Shown: positions 23,081-40,934, numbered from the stretch's first letter. The stretch is 56,710 bases of DNA from Bondarzewia mesenterica (GCA_004802705.1 SGPL01000182.1:1-56710), one strand, 5' to 3'. Notes: generated by a model not told the origin, from the letters alone. Translations and numbers: made by a program.

Positions 23081-25855
23081 TCTTCGTCCGAATCGCCCTC
23101 CGAGTCGACAACAAACACCATACTTTTCACCCTAACTCCGTCCGGCTCCATGTACATCGCCTCATCGATATTCAGGCCCGAACGGCGCGCCTGAACTCTT
23201 GCGGATCGTAGTTTTTTAGTCACTCGACCTTCGCCCTCCGTCTTCGTCTGCGCCTCCTCCTCACTCATTTCGTCCTCCTCCTCGATCTTCCGCTTTTTCC
23301 TGGGTTGACGGTGCCTCTTCTCCATCTCACTCTCGTCCTCGTCCTCGTCCTCGTCCTCATCCTGCTCACTCTTGCCCTCGCCCTCGTCAGCACTCCCGCC
23401 CATCCCCAAGGTCCTCCAGATATCAGTCTCCACCTGCACTGCTTCCTTCTCGTCCATCCGATCCAGCTCCTCCTCCTCTAGCAACTCAGCGAGCAGCGCG
23501 CCCGCATCCACGTCCGACGCCAGCATATCTCCATCCTCCGCCTCATCGGCGATCCGAGAGGAGGGCATGCGGACGAACGCCGGGTAGATCTGCCGGTGTA
23601 GGCTCTCTGTGGTCGAATCCAACTGGCCATCATCATCCTCCTCCTCGCTCTCGTCTTCGTCTTCCGCTCTCCGTCTCCGCATCCTCATATTTTTTGCCAC
23701 TCTTTCTTGCTCATCCTTTTCGTCCTCTTCATCATCTCCATCGTCTTTGCCCTCTTCGACCTCGACTCCAAACCTCTCAAGTAATGTTCGAAAATACCGC
23801 TTCTTGTCCAAAACAGTCTCCTCTGCGCCCAATACCTCCAGCGCGTGCTCCACATTTGTGACCGTGATTTGCTGTATAATAAACACCAGAGCCCAAAGTC
23901 GATTTCGAAAATATACGCATGTGTGAAACGATAAGTGCACAAGCAAGAGCCGACAAAGCCGGGAGGACAAGATAGAACGATAGATGAGAAAATAGTGAGA
24001 AACAAAAGAAGGAAAATGTAATTGGAGATTGCGAAACGTACATGTCGCTCGCCTAACCGCCACACCTTCGTACGTCCCTTGAGCTCGTACTCCATCTCTC
24101 GATGCACAATGGCCGCACGTACGACACACTCCACAAATTCAACTATGAGCGCCTGTAAGAGCTGGATCGTTTTGCCCGCAATCTGTGCGCAAATAATTTT
24201 GCTACGGCCTGATCGGTCATCGTCGTCGTCTTCCTCATCGTCCTCGTGTGCGTCATCAGTCGATTCGGTGCTGAGCGTGAGGTCAGCATATAGCCTTTGA
24301 TATCAACACGGCAGACGGCATGGAAGATGTGCGTGAGTAAGATAAGTCCCAGTGTTGAATGCGAGAAACAAAAAAAACCGTAGACGTACCGTGCGAGCTT
24401 CCCCAACGCTGAAAGATGAAAAAGGCTCATGCCCTCCTGTTGCAGATACTCAGCATTCACCCCGACGCCCTCCAGCGCGTGTTTCAGCTTTTGTGGTTTT
24501 GTCTTTCCCCGCTTCTTCCCCTTTTTCTCCTTCCGTTTCTTCCCCGTTTCTCCCATTTCCTCCTCTTCACTCTCTTCTTCGTCTCTGTTTCGCTCCTCAC
24601 CTCCTTCTGTGCGACCCACTTCTTCCTGCACGGCGGGATTGGGCACTTCTGCGGCTTTGCCTCTGGTCTTCCGGCCGGGCTTGAGCCGACCTGAGGCCAG
24701 AGACACTTCCTTACCTGTCGCTTCTGCTCGTTTGCGCCTCATGTACAGACGTTTTTGAAAACGTCTACGCGAGGCTGGGGAGAGATTTGCTGGCATGATG
24801 TCGGGTGGAGGCGGCGTTGCGGTGTGCATGGAAGGTTTGGGAGGAGGAAACGAGGCAGGGTGTGGTGGTTCAGAAAGAGAAGGGGGAAACATTGGTCCGG
24901 AGGGCGCCGAGGAGTATGACGGTAAAGGAGAAGGCCCGAGGAGCGTCTGCGGTTTAGAGGCGAAGGATGGCTGAGACTGGGCACGGAGGACTGGGTCGAT
25001 CATCAAGTCGTCGATTGGCACAGAAGCAGGCTGAGACGCAGACGCAGGGTCCAGCGCGCGCTCGGGCTCAGGATGCGTAACCTGTTCAGGCTGTTCATCC
25101 TGACCTACCTTTGGAACCAATTTATCCTCGTCTCCTACATAATCCTCCACATCTCTCAATATCCCGTCCAGCACTCGCAGGCCCAACGCATCCAATTCCG
25201 ACAGCAATCTCTCCCTTTTCCATGATATCTCCTGCTCCGCCCTCCATCCCTCATATACTTCCCGTCTCTTCCTCTGTCCTTCCCTAACCCTCTCCGCATC
25301 CAGTCCGCCTCCCTGACCACGTCGCAAGCGCAGAGAATTTTTGTACGCCCTTGCCTCCTCGTTCTCCATGCGCTCAGACGCCGCGCGCACCAAATCCGGC
25401 TCGATGGACGCGAGAAGGGACGCCTGTGCGTCTTCGTAGGCGATCAAATCTGAGCTCACCTCGACAGCGATGGGAATCTTGTGCCTCCCAATATACCCAG
25501 CCTCCTTCCCTCTCACCTTCTCCGCATTGGGTCCATCCTCATACTTGTCCGCGGCCGCGCGCAAGGCCTCAAGGTACACACACACGTCCTTTGCGCTCTT
25601 GCCCACGTCCTCCGCAATCAAGTCCGGGCGTAGCTGCGAGTGTCGCGCGAGCGCGTGAAAGAACCGCGATTTCTCGTCGGCCGACCAAAACGAGTTAGGG
25701 AGCAAGAGCGATGGCTCGAGGGCGGGCGTACCGTCTGGCGCGCCAGTAATGCGAGTAAGAGTGTCGGTGAGATGCGCTTGGTAGCGCGCCATGTAAGAGA
25801 GGTTCGGGCTGGACGTCAGTGGATCGTCTGAGTCGTCGTCGAGGTCGGAGGTCAT
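23065..25855 (-). CDS. RRN5: RRN5-like RNA polymerase I upstream-activation factor (SANT domain)
   Basis: Three exons: 24390-25855, 24042-24294 and 23065-23871; 841 residues. Near residue 55 a SANT/Myb-like helix set reads SFWSADEKSRFFHALARHSQ, then DVGKSAKDVCVYLEAL, the pattern of fungal Rrn5-type factors: an enzyme-free DNA or chromatin adaptor for rRNA-gene transcription in the nucleolus. Residues about 280-480 are proline/serine-rich then lysine-rich. Around 520-600, helices from IAGKTIQLLQALIVEF to TKVWRLGERH and ITVTNVEHALEVLG have the hydrophobic rhythm of a histone fold. That is my inference. The last 230 residues are strongly acidic, with an Asp-Glu run encoded by a six-base repeat at 23333-23362. 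The ATG at 25855 follows a TTG in frame. The family call rests on the SANT pattern and layout only. Confidence 0.68.
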
Positions 25856-26341
25856 CAATTTGGAGGCAGAATCATTAAAGAGTAGTTTGTAGTGAAATGT
25901 GAGTGCGAGCGGAAACGGAGTACTACTAGTAAGTAGTCACATGACTTCTCACGCTCCGGATAGTCTCCCTCGGCAAGGCAGACTCTACTAGCGGCCACTC
26001 GTCAAGCTTCGTGCTCTGAGTCAAGTCGACTATTACGGCTGAGGACGGACAGTGTCTACTCTTGCAAGTACAGTCCGAGTCGCAGCCCGGGCATGTCAGC
26101 TCAAAGACAGGGATTCGGGAGCATTTCAGCATTCCTCATCAGCCATAGACAGATGCCAAACCGCAGAGGAGTTGAATTGCAAAGGAGTACACTGCAGATA
26201 AAAATAATCCAAAGGAACGTAGATGGAGACAGACACTGTATACTGAGTACTATATGAAAGTTAGTCCGTCATTACCATACATAATCTAACAATGAGGAAC
26301 AACGAGTATTTCGCAAAGCCGGCCGGGGGTATACAGAAGTA
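25856..26341. other. Intergenic, same-strand spacer
   Basis: This 486-base gap separates the 3' end of the Stealth gene from the start of the RRN5-like gene, both on the minus strand. No open frame of note; presumably the promoter of the RRN5-like gene. Confidence 0.6.
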
Positions 26342-29300
26342 CTAGGATGGTCGAGGTATCTCGAAAGGTAACGCTGCTGGGAATGTTTTTTGGAGCCAGC
26401 TACTGAAAGTCTCTGCAGAGGATCGACAAATGAGAAGGGAAGATACAATGATGACTGCGACGGCGCTCGGTACTCACTGTCAATTTGCGCATGTCCGCCC
26501 GTGATGTCGTCGTTAACACAGATGAATGCGTTACCGCCCTCTTTCAGGTTTCCGATCTCTGATACTGCCTGCGTAGGCGACTTGAGGGTCGCAAACTGCA
26601 TCGGAGAAGAAGCTACAGTGATAAGATAGCGTATCAGCACGCAATTCTCAATGAGACACACGAAACACGATAGGGCAGTATAGCAACGAACCCATGACGT
26701 ATGAGTAGCGTTGAATAAGCCGCATGGAAAATTCACGCCGACTATCTCTCGGCCAGCCCGTTTGCGAGGCAACACCGGTGAGCGAAAAATCGAGATCGGA
26801 CCAAGTCGATGCCAATGGCAGAAAGGGAGTTGGCTCCGTGAGGACAGCAGCCGATATATTGACCGGAAAGTGCGAATCGGTGGGCGGGAGGAAGGCTGAG
26901 AGACCAAGGTCACCAGAAAGATTCATTAGGTGGAAGATGACTATTAGTAAAACACGCCAGAAAATTGGTTGAGAAGGATGATATCGGAGAAAAAATCAAC
27001 GCAATCCACGTACGACAATCTCCACACCGTGGGGTTTCAAACGCTATTTTCTTCAACAATGCGCTCGCCTCAACGCTTCCCGACATTTCGGGAAAGCACT
27101 GGTTGAGTTGGAATGTGCACAGTTGCGAAGCGCCTCCGCGCAAGAGATCAGGATACCTCGATTCTCTGTCTATGTTTGACATTGTTAATCCGTCTATGTA
27201 AGGATATCCGTCGCGAGACGAGAACTTATAGGCTAAAATGGAGGGAAGGAACACTGATTGTGAGTCGTGTTGAAATAAGATAGAGACAAATTTTATGCTC
27301 ACTTGTGTGCTCCGGCCTGGGAAAGCCCGCTTTTTTGAGTACAGAATTCAACCTGTCACCGTAGAGCGTCTTCCGGAAAGGTAAATTAACTTTAACCAAA
27401 CCCTGATCCGCCTCGGATGATGCCTGCTGGACGGTCTTCATCAACTCTTCCATCTCCTCGCTGTCTAAAAAGCCGTCCGCATCCCGATCACCGCGAGCGA
27501 CGATAAAACTCCACAAAAGCGCCTCCCGATGACGCTCGACGGTCATGTGGTTCATCAGAAACACGGCAACGACGTCGTGGTCCTTCCCTCGGAATCTGTG
27601 CGTGGCTGTCATTGCGAACGCTTCGGGGAACATTAAGCGCGTTTCATGAAGGAGTGGAGTGGAGAATGTCTTCGTGACTGCAGATCGTCAATTGAACGCA
27701 GTCAGTCCGCGAAGTTACTCGCGCCGTTGCAGCATGCATGCGGTTCCGTTCATCGTACCGTGTGTCACATACGGCCTCTTCCGCAAGCCAAATCGCTCGC
27801 TCAGAACCCAGCTACTCCGCTCCAAAGCTTGCCACTCTCCACTCGGGTCGGCAGTACTGTCTTCTTTGGGGTTCACGCGCAGATCGCCCAGCATGCGAAA
27901 CACAGTGCCGTAGAGGGGACTGAAGAAATCGGACGGCGACAGATCAAGGCCCAAGAAAAAATCGTCATTGTTGTAGATACTGCCAAAGTCAACGGGGGAT
28001 AGAAAAGACATTGGTATCGCAGGCATTCGATCAGCTAAGGGGGCGCGCAGACAGCAGGAAAGGGACGAACAACAAACTCACAAATTATCTGCCAGACCTG
28101 GAATGTTCGGCATTTGCGACTCGATGGCGAAACTGTTGAACGTCGGCAAGACGTGACTCTTCCATACCAATTCGTCTTGCTCGCGATTTTCGCCTTGCGG
28201 ATCGGTACTATAGAGCTCGGCCTCGCGGCGCCGTGATACCAGAGGAAGCGTGAACAGATTCCAATGATGATGCAGGCGCACGCCTCCCTGCCCTTGTCTC
28301 GTCCACTCACTATCGGCATCAAGCCACTGTGGCCATTGCCCCTCCCGCAACTCGCCCTCACCACTCGCAAAGAGGTTCGAGTATCCGAGTCGGGAGGAGT
28401 TAACATGACCCTCTTCGTCAAAGAGATCATGATTTCCGGATGATGACGATGAACCATCCAAAACGGCGGGCGCAACAAATGGATGAGCAAAATCGGCGGC
28501 CAAGAGGTGGGCGGTGCGGATATATGGAGACATATGTTGGTACACCGAGCGCATTGAATATCTCAGTTCGTCGTGATCCCTGTAAAAGACGAAGTAATAA
28601 TGAACTCGTAAATAAGCAAATGATCGGTCGCTTCATCGCGAGGCAGGAACGGGAGGGCTGCACTCACCTGAACCACTTTTCCGCGATCTTTGGCTTTGCC
28701 ATCGGTCTTGAATTGACCCCTGGGGCTGGTGGCAAGAGTCGCTTCACTGCTTGTGGTCGCGACGGGGTGCCGTTCTCTTGCTGGTTGCCAGACTGTGCTT
28801 CAGCGCGTTGCTCATCTGGATCTTGCAGCATATCAGAAGGCGCCTGAGGAGCAGTTATTGCGTATCCGACAGCCTTATCACTCCAGAATGATCGTGATGC
28901 TTGATGCCGAGGGTCACTTGAGATGAGAGGGTGGACAAGGAAAACAAAGGATTGCATGAAGAGTCGATGTCAATGTTAAAGTGTCGTTAGGAACAATTGA
29001 AGAGATTTTCGCGTTTACAAGCACTCGAAATTTGAACTCACCTGCCGTTGACCCAAGACCAAACCGCATCTAATGCCGCGACCGAACGGAGATCGAGACT
29101 TTCGCAGAGCTCACCGCGCGCGACCCAAGCTTCGAGACAATCTGCTGTGAAGAGCGAGTGCGCCATGATGGGTGAAGGACGCAAAGATCCATTTTCAGGC
29201 TTGGAATCTAGCCAGAAGAGTGGCGAGACAGGAATGAGGGTGGAAGTAAGGGTACCAAGGTATAGGAGAAAGAATGCGGTCGCAGTGGCGCCAGCGCTGG

Positions 29301-29583
29301 CGAGGACGAAAAGAATTAGTCTGCGCAAAGTTAATTTCTTCATTGAGAGACGGTGTGCAAGCCATGGCAAGGCTTGCTGTCGCGCGTAAGGGGGTATGGA
29401 CGAGATCCGTGCCTTGGTGTATGTGGTGCGTAATGGAAATGAGAGTGAGGATGAGATAAAGGGTGATGTCGAAGATCCTGAATCTTCGTCTCCGTCGCCA
29501 TCGTCTTCATCCTCGCTTGGACGAAGAAAATATGAAGGAGGTGGGATGGTTGGTTGGGGAATAGTCCATGTGTGGTGGCGCAT
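26342..29583 (-). CDS. Stealth-family sugar-phosphate transferase with EF-hand
   Basis: Nine exons: 29042-29583, 28668-28916, 28082-28579, 27759-27979, 27303-27677, 27014-27232, 26692-26940, 26478-26612 and 26342-26412; 852 residues. A hydrophobic stretch at about 89-112 after a short charged tail makes it a type II membrane protein. Stealth region CR1 reads DAVWSWVNGSDP (about 172-183, rebuilt across intron 1). CR2 reads FRDHDELRYSMRSV (about 263-276), and CR3 LPTFNSFAIE followed by FIYNNDDFFLG. The fourth region begins TATHRFRGKDHDV. A canonical calcium-binding loop DRDADGFLDSEE follows near 560. The family includes animal GlcNAc-1-phosphotransferase and the cryptococcal xylosylphosphotransferase; by inference this enzyme adds a sugar phosphate to glycans in the Golgi. 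The ATG at 29583 is the first in frame. Confidence 0.9.
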
Positions 29584-32500
29584 TGAGATGGCTGTTTCAG
29601 TATTTTCGGCTCGTGTGCTTGCACCAGAATGGTTCCAACGCAGAGACTCCTCGTCGTTGTAATTTATCAAGAGTGCTGCTATGGCAAAAGCGGTGGTAGA
29701 ATGAAGATACAATCAGCACAGGACCAAGCAATGTCAGCGATGGCGGAAGGCAATCATGATACGGCAAACGGCAAAGCAGGCATGATTTACCATGTATTGT
29801 TTATTTGAATGTTGCTGTCGACAACCACTGTCACACGACCAGAAACGTTATTGGTCGCACGGCTGGACGGCTGGAAGACACCTATTGATAGCGCAGCACG
29901 CAGCGGCCCGAAGGAGAACGAAAAAAGGCGAATCCTGTACTTGTCACGGCCGCTGACCTACGGGACAGTCTATCGTGCAGGTATGAAGCCAGCAATGGTG
30001 ACCAGAGTGTGGTGTCTGGCCAGCGGGGAGTGCAACCGTCGACGAGCAATGGATGAAGCTGTTAGCATTGCGAGTACTGTGTTTTTGTGCAGGTGCGAAA
30101 ATAGACTCGAGTGCGGTTACCGTCTGTTTGTCGGAGCAAAAACGTAGGCCCCCGCGGCCTCACCCGCCGGATAAAAGCTAAGAATAGAACGATAGGTAGC
30201 TATAATTAGCACAACGCGGGACCTGATTAGCACCAACAAAGATCCAACTCACTTTTCACCTTAATAATGAAACCCTCAGAGTTCCGACGCATTGAATCTC
30301 CTACAGAGAGTCGAGGAGACAGGGCAATGTCAACGCGCTTTCAAGTCGACGCGTTCTCTGAATGTCTCCTGCTTGATCATCGTGATGATGAAACCCGATC
30401 TCGGATCTGTTCACTCACGCTCTCGGAACCGACATCTGGACAATATTAGAACTCGGCACTGGCTCGGCACCGTTGGAAATTCGCTCCCCAAGTCACTTGT
30501 CGCTGACATTCGTCCGAACCATCAGGAATGTTCTTGAGAGAAATCAATCTCACGGACCAACTGGGGAAGAAATGTGGACTTGTTGAACTTGCCACGCTTA
30601 TTATGCTTGCGCGCAAACTGTCGGCATTGCATGGTTAGCGTTGACGCGACTGGAAGTATGCGCAGCACGCATGAAAGAATACTCACTGTACCACTGCGCA
30701 TTTGCGGCGACCCGGGCTGTCAGCGCGAGTCCAAGGATTCGCCATGGGCACCAACGCGCGCCGCTGAGTGGGAGGCGGATGAGCGCCGCTTTTTTGTGGT
30801 GGCAATACAAGAAGATTCACGGGTATCTTTTTGGGGTTAAACGATGTACATGCCTGCATCAATCGCAGGGGTAAAATGGGCGGAATTAAGTTGCGGCGAT
30901 ATACACGCAGAGATGAGACTCTGGCGGTTTCGGGGTGGTTACTTCCAGAGCGAAGATGTGAGCTCCGTGGGCTACTCGCGAAGAGGAAGAGACGTCGTGT
31001 GACCACTCCTTTCAGCTCAAGATGATACACACGAGAAGCGTAGGAAGGCACAACACACCATAGGCCGCATCTGTAAACCTAAACCTTCTCCTGAGTACGA
31101 CAGAGTGCTACAGAGCACTCCAGGAGAATTCCAGAGTACGTTTAGGTTTACAGATGTACACCGTGCCCCATCTCCTTGAGAGCGAGGTGGAGTGTGAGTC
31201 AGAAGTGAAGACTTCAATGCGGCCCCCTAGGACTAATAGCACCGACAAAGAACTGCTCAATCTTGACGTGTTCGCACGAACTCCGAGAATCGAGTAGTCC
31301 TTATCGCGCGAAGGATCAGATCTTCCTTCAAGTCCATCTTAAAGATTTCCATTGGCCCGCGATTTGCATGTGCGCATAAATCTCCATGGCAGATAGGCAG
31401 TCTTGCGTGAAGGATGACAAGGATGTCTGCTGAGGTTGACACGAATGGGGGTGATGACGATATGGGGTGTTCAACCTGACCGAAATCACGCGTAGACGAC
31501 CTGATGAGCAATTGAAAACAGCATTTTCAAAAATTCGGAAGTAAAGGCAATAGTTCAGCGTGAGGCATCAAACGAGGTGCATATGCAGGCTGAATTGTCT
31601 TACATACTCCCGATAATGATCCTTAGCCTCACATCCGCCCCAGGGCCGAGTTTGTGATTCGAGAGGCAAGTACAAAGATAGCATCCAAGTCGTTGAGAAC
31701 AAAAATAGAACAGACGTTGAATATATGGGAAGTTTGTTCAGCGGGGTAAGAAAGGACATTCTGGAAATGAAACAAAAGATTGAGTCGGCGTTTCGTGCAT
31801 GCATCCGTCCATGTATTAGAACATAGCTGTTGTTCACAGCAAGGAGGCTTCGCAACGGAACATAATGACGCTATAAAGAACAAAAATAACTCACTTGACG
31901 AGACGGTTCTCCCACACACCCTCAATCGACAGTTGGCCTTATCGAGACCAGATTGCCAGACAACAAAAAGGTCCTTGGTGCTTTCACAGCACCAGTCTTG
32001 TCGGTGTGCATAAAGAGTTTCATGTATGCGGGCGAAATGCCTTTTTGTCCAGCCAGAAAGGGCACATCGTCCGCCAGCTCTTGCTTCAGAAGGCGGGTTT
32101 AGACTCTAGTCAAAGACAAGCACGCTAGTCGTCTGTAAAGTCAAGGGATATCCCCACTCCGTTTCTGGTCCAAATCCTCTTCATATCACCAATGATTAGA
32201 GGCCTGATGCCGGGAATCTAATTGTGAGCACAAGGGCGTCCTCCAGATGGAATGAGACGGAAGAAAAAAGAGCTGGAAACTGATGAGAAATCTCAGATAT
32301 GTCCAGGTCTCGGACACCATGGCGTTGACGTGAGGTTTAGAAATTTTGAGAAGACAGTACGCAGTCCAGCGGATACAGCACCTATGAAAGTAGAGGACAA
32401 CTCGAGGTCATGACTTACCAGGCAGATTCCAGCATCTCATACGCGACACGGGTGTCATGTAAGTCGTATGGGACGACATAAAGGTCTCTAAGAGAGTCGT

Positions 32501-32677
32501 TTCTACTGTACGGTCAAACCATGACAACTTCATGGACGCATAGCCTTGGCCAAGGCTTGGCATACCGGGTTAAAGGACCTGTTCTCCCGTGATCGTCATA
32601 ATTACGTAATAAAAATTCCTAGTACTCTCTGGACTCACAAGCTTGAATTGTCCTCCAAGTATTGTGAGTCTGTGACC
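29584..32677. other. 3.1 kb gene-poor region
   Basis: This lies between the divergent starts of the Stealth gene (-) and RRP43 (+). Open frames stay below about 125 codons and none has a recognisable motif or forms an exon chain. One structured inverted repeat is present at 31068-31156. Both promoters must lie at its ends; the middle could hold a noncoding RNA or decayed sequence, but I see no positive evidence. Confidence 0.5.
31068..31156. repeat. Nested inverted repeat (perfect 17-bp arms)
   Basis: The outer arms 31068-31084 and 31140-31156 (CATCTGTAAACCTAAAC and its reverse complement) pair perfectly. Inside, TTCTCCTG near 31086 can pair with CAGGAGAA at 31121-31128, and GAGTGCT/AGCACTC (31103-31109 and 31114-31120) form a 7-bp stem with a 4-base loop. 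The whole 89 bases can fold into one long interrupted hairpin. It could be a very short MITE or a structured transcript. No flanking target-site duplication was evident. Confidence 0.75.
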
Positions 32678-33883
32678 ATGGCCGATGCACAGTCGACAGC
32701 GGACCAGGAGACCCTCAAAGCTCTCATATTCCAGCGCCTTCATCCCCGCATTTACCTTGAACGCTTCATTGCAGAAAATGTCCGCCCCGACGGACGCGAG
32801 TTCGCCGAATGGCGCGATATCACCGTGAATGTCGGTGCGTCTGCTCCTCAACCTTTTCACTCACCGCCGTCTGAGCAGGCAAGCGACCGCTGCTATTACA
32901 GGCTCCATATCTACCGCAGATGGTTCAGCGCTCGTGCGCTTGGGTGACACTACGATCGTCTGCGGCGTGAAAGCTGAGATTGCTGAGCCCGAGCTAGATC
33001 GCCCTAACGCTGGCTTCCTCGGTGTGTGCGCCCGCATCGCGTCCTATTTTCTTCACGCGTCTTCGATCATTGAAATCATCCAATTTCTTTCGTAGTACCC
33101 AATATTGACCTCCCTGCCATGAGTTCTCCAAAATTCAAACCCGGCCCGCCCTCAGAAGAAGCCCAAGTTCTTTCTGACAGACTGAACAACGTACTCGTCT
33201 CGTGCGCATTTCCACCCCTCCGCATCACAATTATACTGACCCCCTTTCTCTTTCCCTTTCGCGTGTTTTTTTTTTTATCGACCACCAGCTCGGGCGTCAT
33301 TCCACTAGACTCGCTCTGCATCCACCCGGGAAAGGCAGTCTGGGTCCTTTACGTCGACGCGACGTGCATCAACTATGACGGGAATGCCTTCGATGCGGCC
33401 CTGGTCGCCATGGTCTCTGCTTTAAAAAACAGTCTGTCTCTATTTCTTTTTCTGCTCACCCCAGAAGAAATGGAAATCGCATTGTTCACCGCAGCGCACT
33501 TGCCGAAAGCCACGTTCGACGAAGACACAGGCCGCACAACTTGCTCTCGAAAGATAAGAACGCCACTCGCAATTTCCAGACTGCCTTTATCTCTATCCTT
33601 CGGCCTATTCGATTCGTGCGTATTTGTTCTCCGTCGCTAGAAACCACATACACTGACCTTAAATTGATATGTATACAGTTCACACCTCCTTGCAGATCCT
33701 ACATCCTTCGAGGAGCCTTTAGTGGATACGACATTCTCCGTCGTCCTCGACCAAGACCACGACCTCATCTCGCTGACTCAACTGGGTCTCACAGACTCTC
33801 GCACACAAGACATCCTCTCCACCTGTATCGAAGCTGCCAAGCAGCGTCATCGAACACTCGACAACAAAATATATTCTTTCTAA
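32678..33883 (+). CDS. RRP43: Exosome core subunit RRP43 (RNase PH-like)
   Basis: Six exons: 32678-32834, 32902-33021, 33096-33201, 33289-33431, 33495-33615 and 33679-33883; 283 residues, the usual size. The N-terminus has RFIAENVRPDGREF, the conserved RNase PH opening. GSISTADGSALVRLGDTT and VPNIDLPAMSS are rebuilt across introns, as is SSGVIPLDSLCIHPGKAVW. WVLYVDATCINYDGN, the 'DGN' region, follows. These match the EXOSC8/Rrp43 branch of the six-subunit ring that threads RNA to Rrp44 and Rrp6 in nucleus and cytoplasm. Like its relatives it is expected to be catalytically dead. The start is the first ATG of the frame with a good context (ACCATGG). It converges with SMC5, leaving 197 bases between stops. 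Confidence 0.92.
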
Positions 33884-34080
33884 GACCACAAAAGTATCCT
33901 CATTCGCAGCAACAGGGAATAAGACCGGTGTGTGTATGTATGATACGCAAGCCGGAGCGACAGCAATTTACGAGCGAACTATAAGCTAAAACGCAAGATA
34001 AGATACTTAGCGTACAATAATATCAGATCGTCCATTTGGCATTATCCAACGGCGGTAACGAAGGCGTGAAGGCAGACGGA

Positions 34081-38963
<4,883 letters not shown>

Positions 38964-40934
38964 GTTGTTTAAGATTGTTGGAACAACAGTAGCAGGAGCG
39001 CTCGATAGATTGAAGTATCGTGTTGTTTGTCCTTTGTTTGTCGCTTGTGCCACAGACGCGACAGGAGTCACAGGACGCAACGCGCCGTACCATTTCGTCC
39101 GAGCCCTTGGAGGCCCTTGGCCGCAATCCGTCCTCAGGGAATATGTACGTACCCTTTTGCTCGAGTTCGCAGCTCGTCTTGAACACTATTTGACCGAAAC
39201 TGTAAGTTTCCACTGCGCGAGCCCTGCTACTAATTGGTCTTTTGACTCTGGATATGAATCTATGCAGTACAGAGACATCTTAAAATGCCCGAGACTACAG
39301 CTGTGATCGTTCTGATTAATTCCGTCGAACCCCTCCCAGGCCAGCATCCGATGCAATTCCAGACCAAATCATTGAGTCCAATGGCCTTGAGTCTAGCGTG
39401 GGATTTTCACTACTTGTCCTTGTACGTGCTGATATGACTACCACTCCTATGTCCGAGGAGCAACTCGGAACTTGAAGTGGCAATTCCGTGCCCCCTCCTG
39501 TGATAGAATCTGGAGATCTCTGAAGATCTATCGCTCTTGCCATCAGTGTTTTTTTTTTTGTGCCAAACCTCCTGCGAGGTTTATGAAATGAGACTAACAT
39601 ATTTCTGTGAGTCACTGTTATATATTGGTCGTTGGACCACTCTCAACTCATCATCTTATTCGCATTTCGTGGAGAATCACCTTGGCCGCTTTACATGAAT
39701 TTGATCAGCCGGGGGTCTCTGAGCCCTCCCGTCGCGAGTGTGGACTCATCTGCATTCGTCTTTTCTCTTGTGTGGCAAAGGTTGAGTCACGTTCTGTGAT
39801 CCGTGATCGGGACGGAATTCGGCCCTTCGGTTGGCGATGGTTGCTGGCAATCTCGGTTTCCTCCTGTTCCCTCTCATTCCAGACCCGCTCCAATGCGATA
39901 TTTGAAAATTCCGGATTCTTTCACAGCACTTTACTGACTTTTACTGACGGTGTCTTTCATGTATACGCGTGGTTTTGTTTCGCGCGCATCATGGTTGATC
40001 GGTGTGCCGATGAGTAGATTTCATGGCTCTCCCATTGACTAACGTTGAATTGAATGCCAGGAGATGGAAACTTCTGGTCTTCGTCTGCTAGCTTACCATC
40101 TAGCCCTCGCATTTCGCAGGACCTCTCGGCCTCAAATTCAGAAGGCCGGCAGACCGGTGATCAAGAGACCATATCCTGCGCGTTCACTCGTGTTCGCCGA
40201 TGCGCGTGGTAAGTATGTACCTTATAACTTGGTATTTTGGCTGTGCTTCAAATGTGCAACGTGCATTTCAGGGACGGGAAAGATATGTTTTTTACCCACT
40301 AAATCCAACGTCCATACATTTCAATATGGTTTGGAAGCATCCAGAGCCCCTTGTCCAGTTGTTTCAGAGAAACGATTACTTCCAGCATCCGTGCAAATCG
40401 CGAGGACCCGCACCAGTGTTGCGCCGGTCATGGCTGACAACAAGTTAGGCATGAAGTAAGATCAAGAACATACGGGCGCCGTATACGTGGTCTCCGGACT
40501 CTTCTCTTGCCATAACGTCTAGGTTTGTTGATTGACGTATGGAAGCTCAAAGTACGTATTCCCCACTGCTGTAAAGCCAAGGAGGTACGCCTTTTCACTC
40601 AAATATTCACTGGACGCATTTTAGCCAATCCTTTTTACCGCTCTGAAGAAATTTGAGCAGTCTGAAGGATGTCAAATCGATGATGGTATGACCCAGCAAA
40701 ATCAAAGTTGGTTTATATGGGGAGGAGGAGCCCGTCAGCCATGATGCATGACGGCGGATCTGGATCGAGGGGCTTCTCTGCGTCGGCAAGAGCCGACTCG
40801 ATGCGCTGTTGCCCTGCCGACGAGTCCTTCGGTCACGTGTAACCGGTCCTCGACTTGTTTTTTGGGTTATTATGTAGATCCGTGTCCGTCTTCCGCCTTT
40901 CGCTCCATTCTCCTCCCCTCCTCCAACCTCCTAG
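38964..40934. other. Divergent intergenic region with one unassigned ORF
   Basis: Nearly 2 kb between the divergent starts of SMC5 (-) and the G alpha gene (+). A 131-codon plus-strand frame at 40064-40459 crosses what could be an intron (GTAAGT near 40209, TTTCAG ending at 40270). Different frames downstream of that acceptor look equally protein-like, and I could not settle one. No motif recognised. Otherwise nothing beyond expected promoters. Confidence 0.4.

Noticed and set aside
23609..23926. Serine-rich plus-strand frames opposite the acidic tail of the RRN5-like gene
   Set aside because: Asp/Glu codons read backwards give Ser/Pro runs; a composition artefact.
39607..40017. A 136-codon plus-strand frame upstream of the G alpha gene
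   Set aside because: No motif, atypical composition and no linkable exon; treated as chance open sequence.
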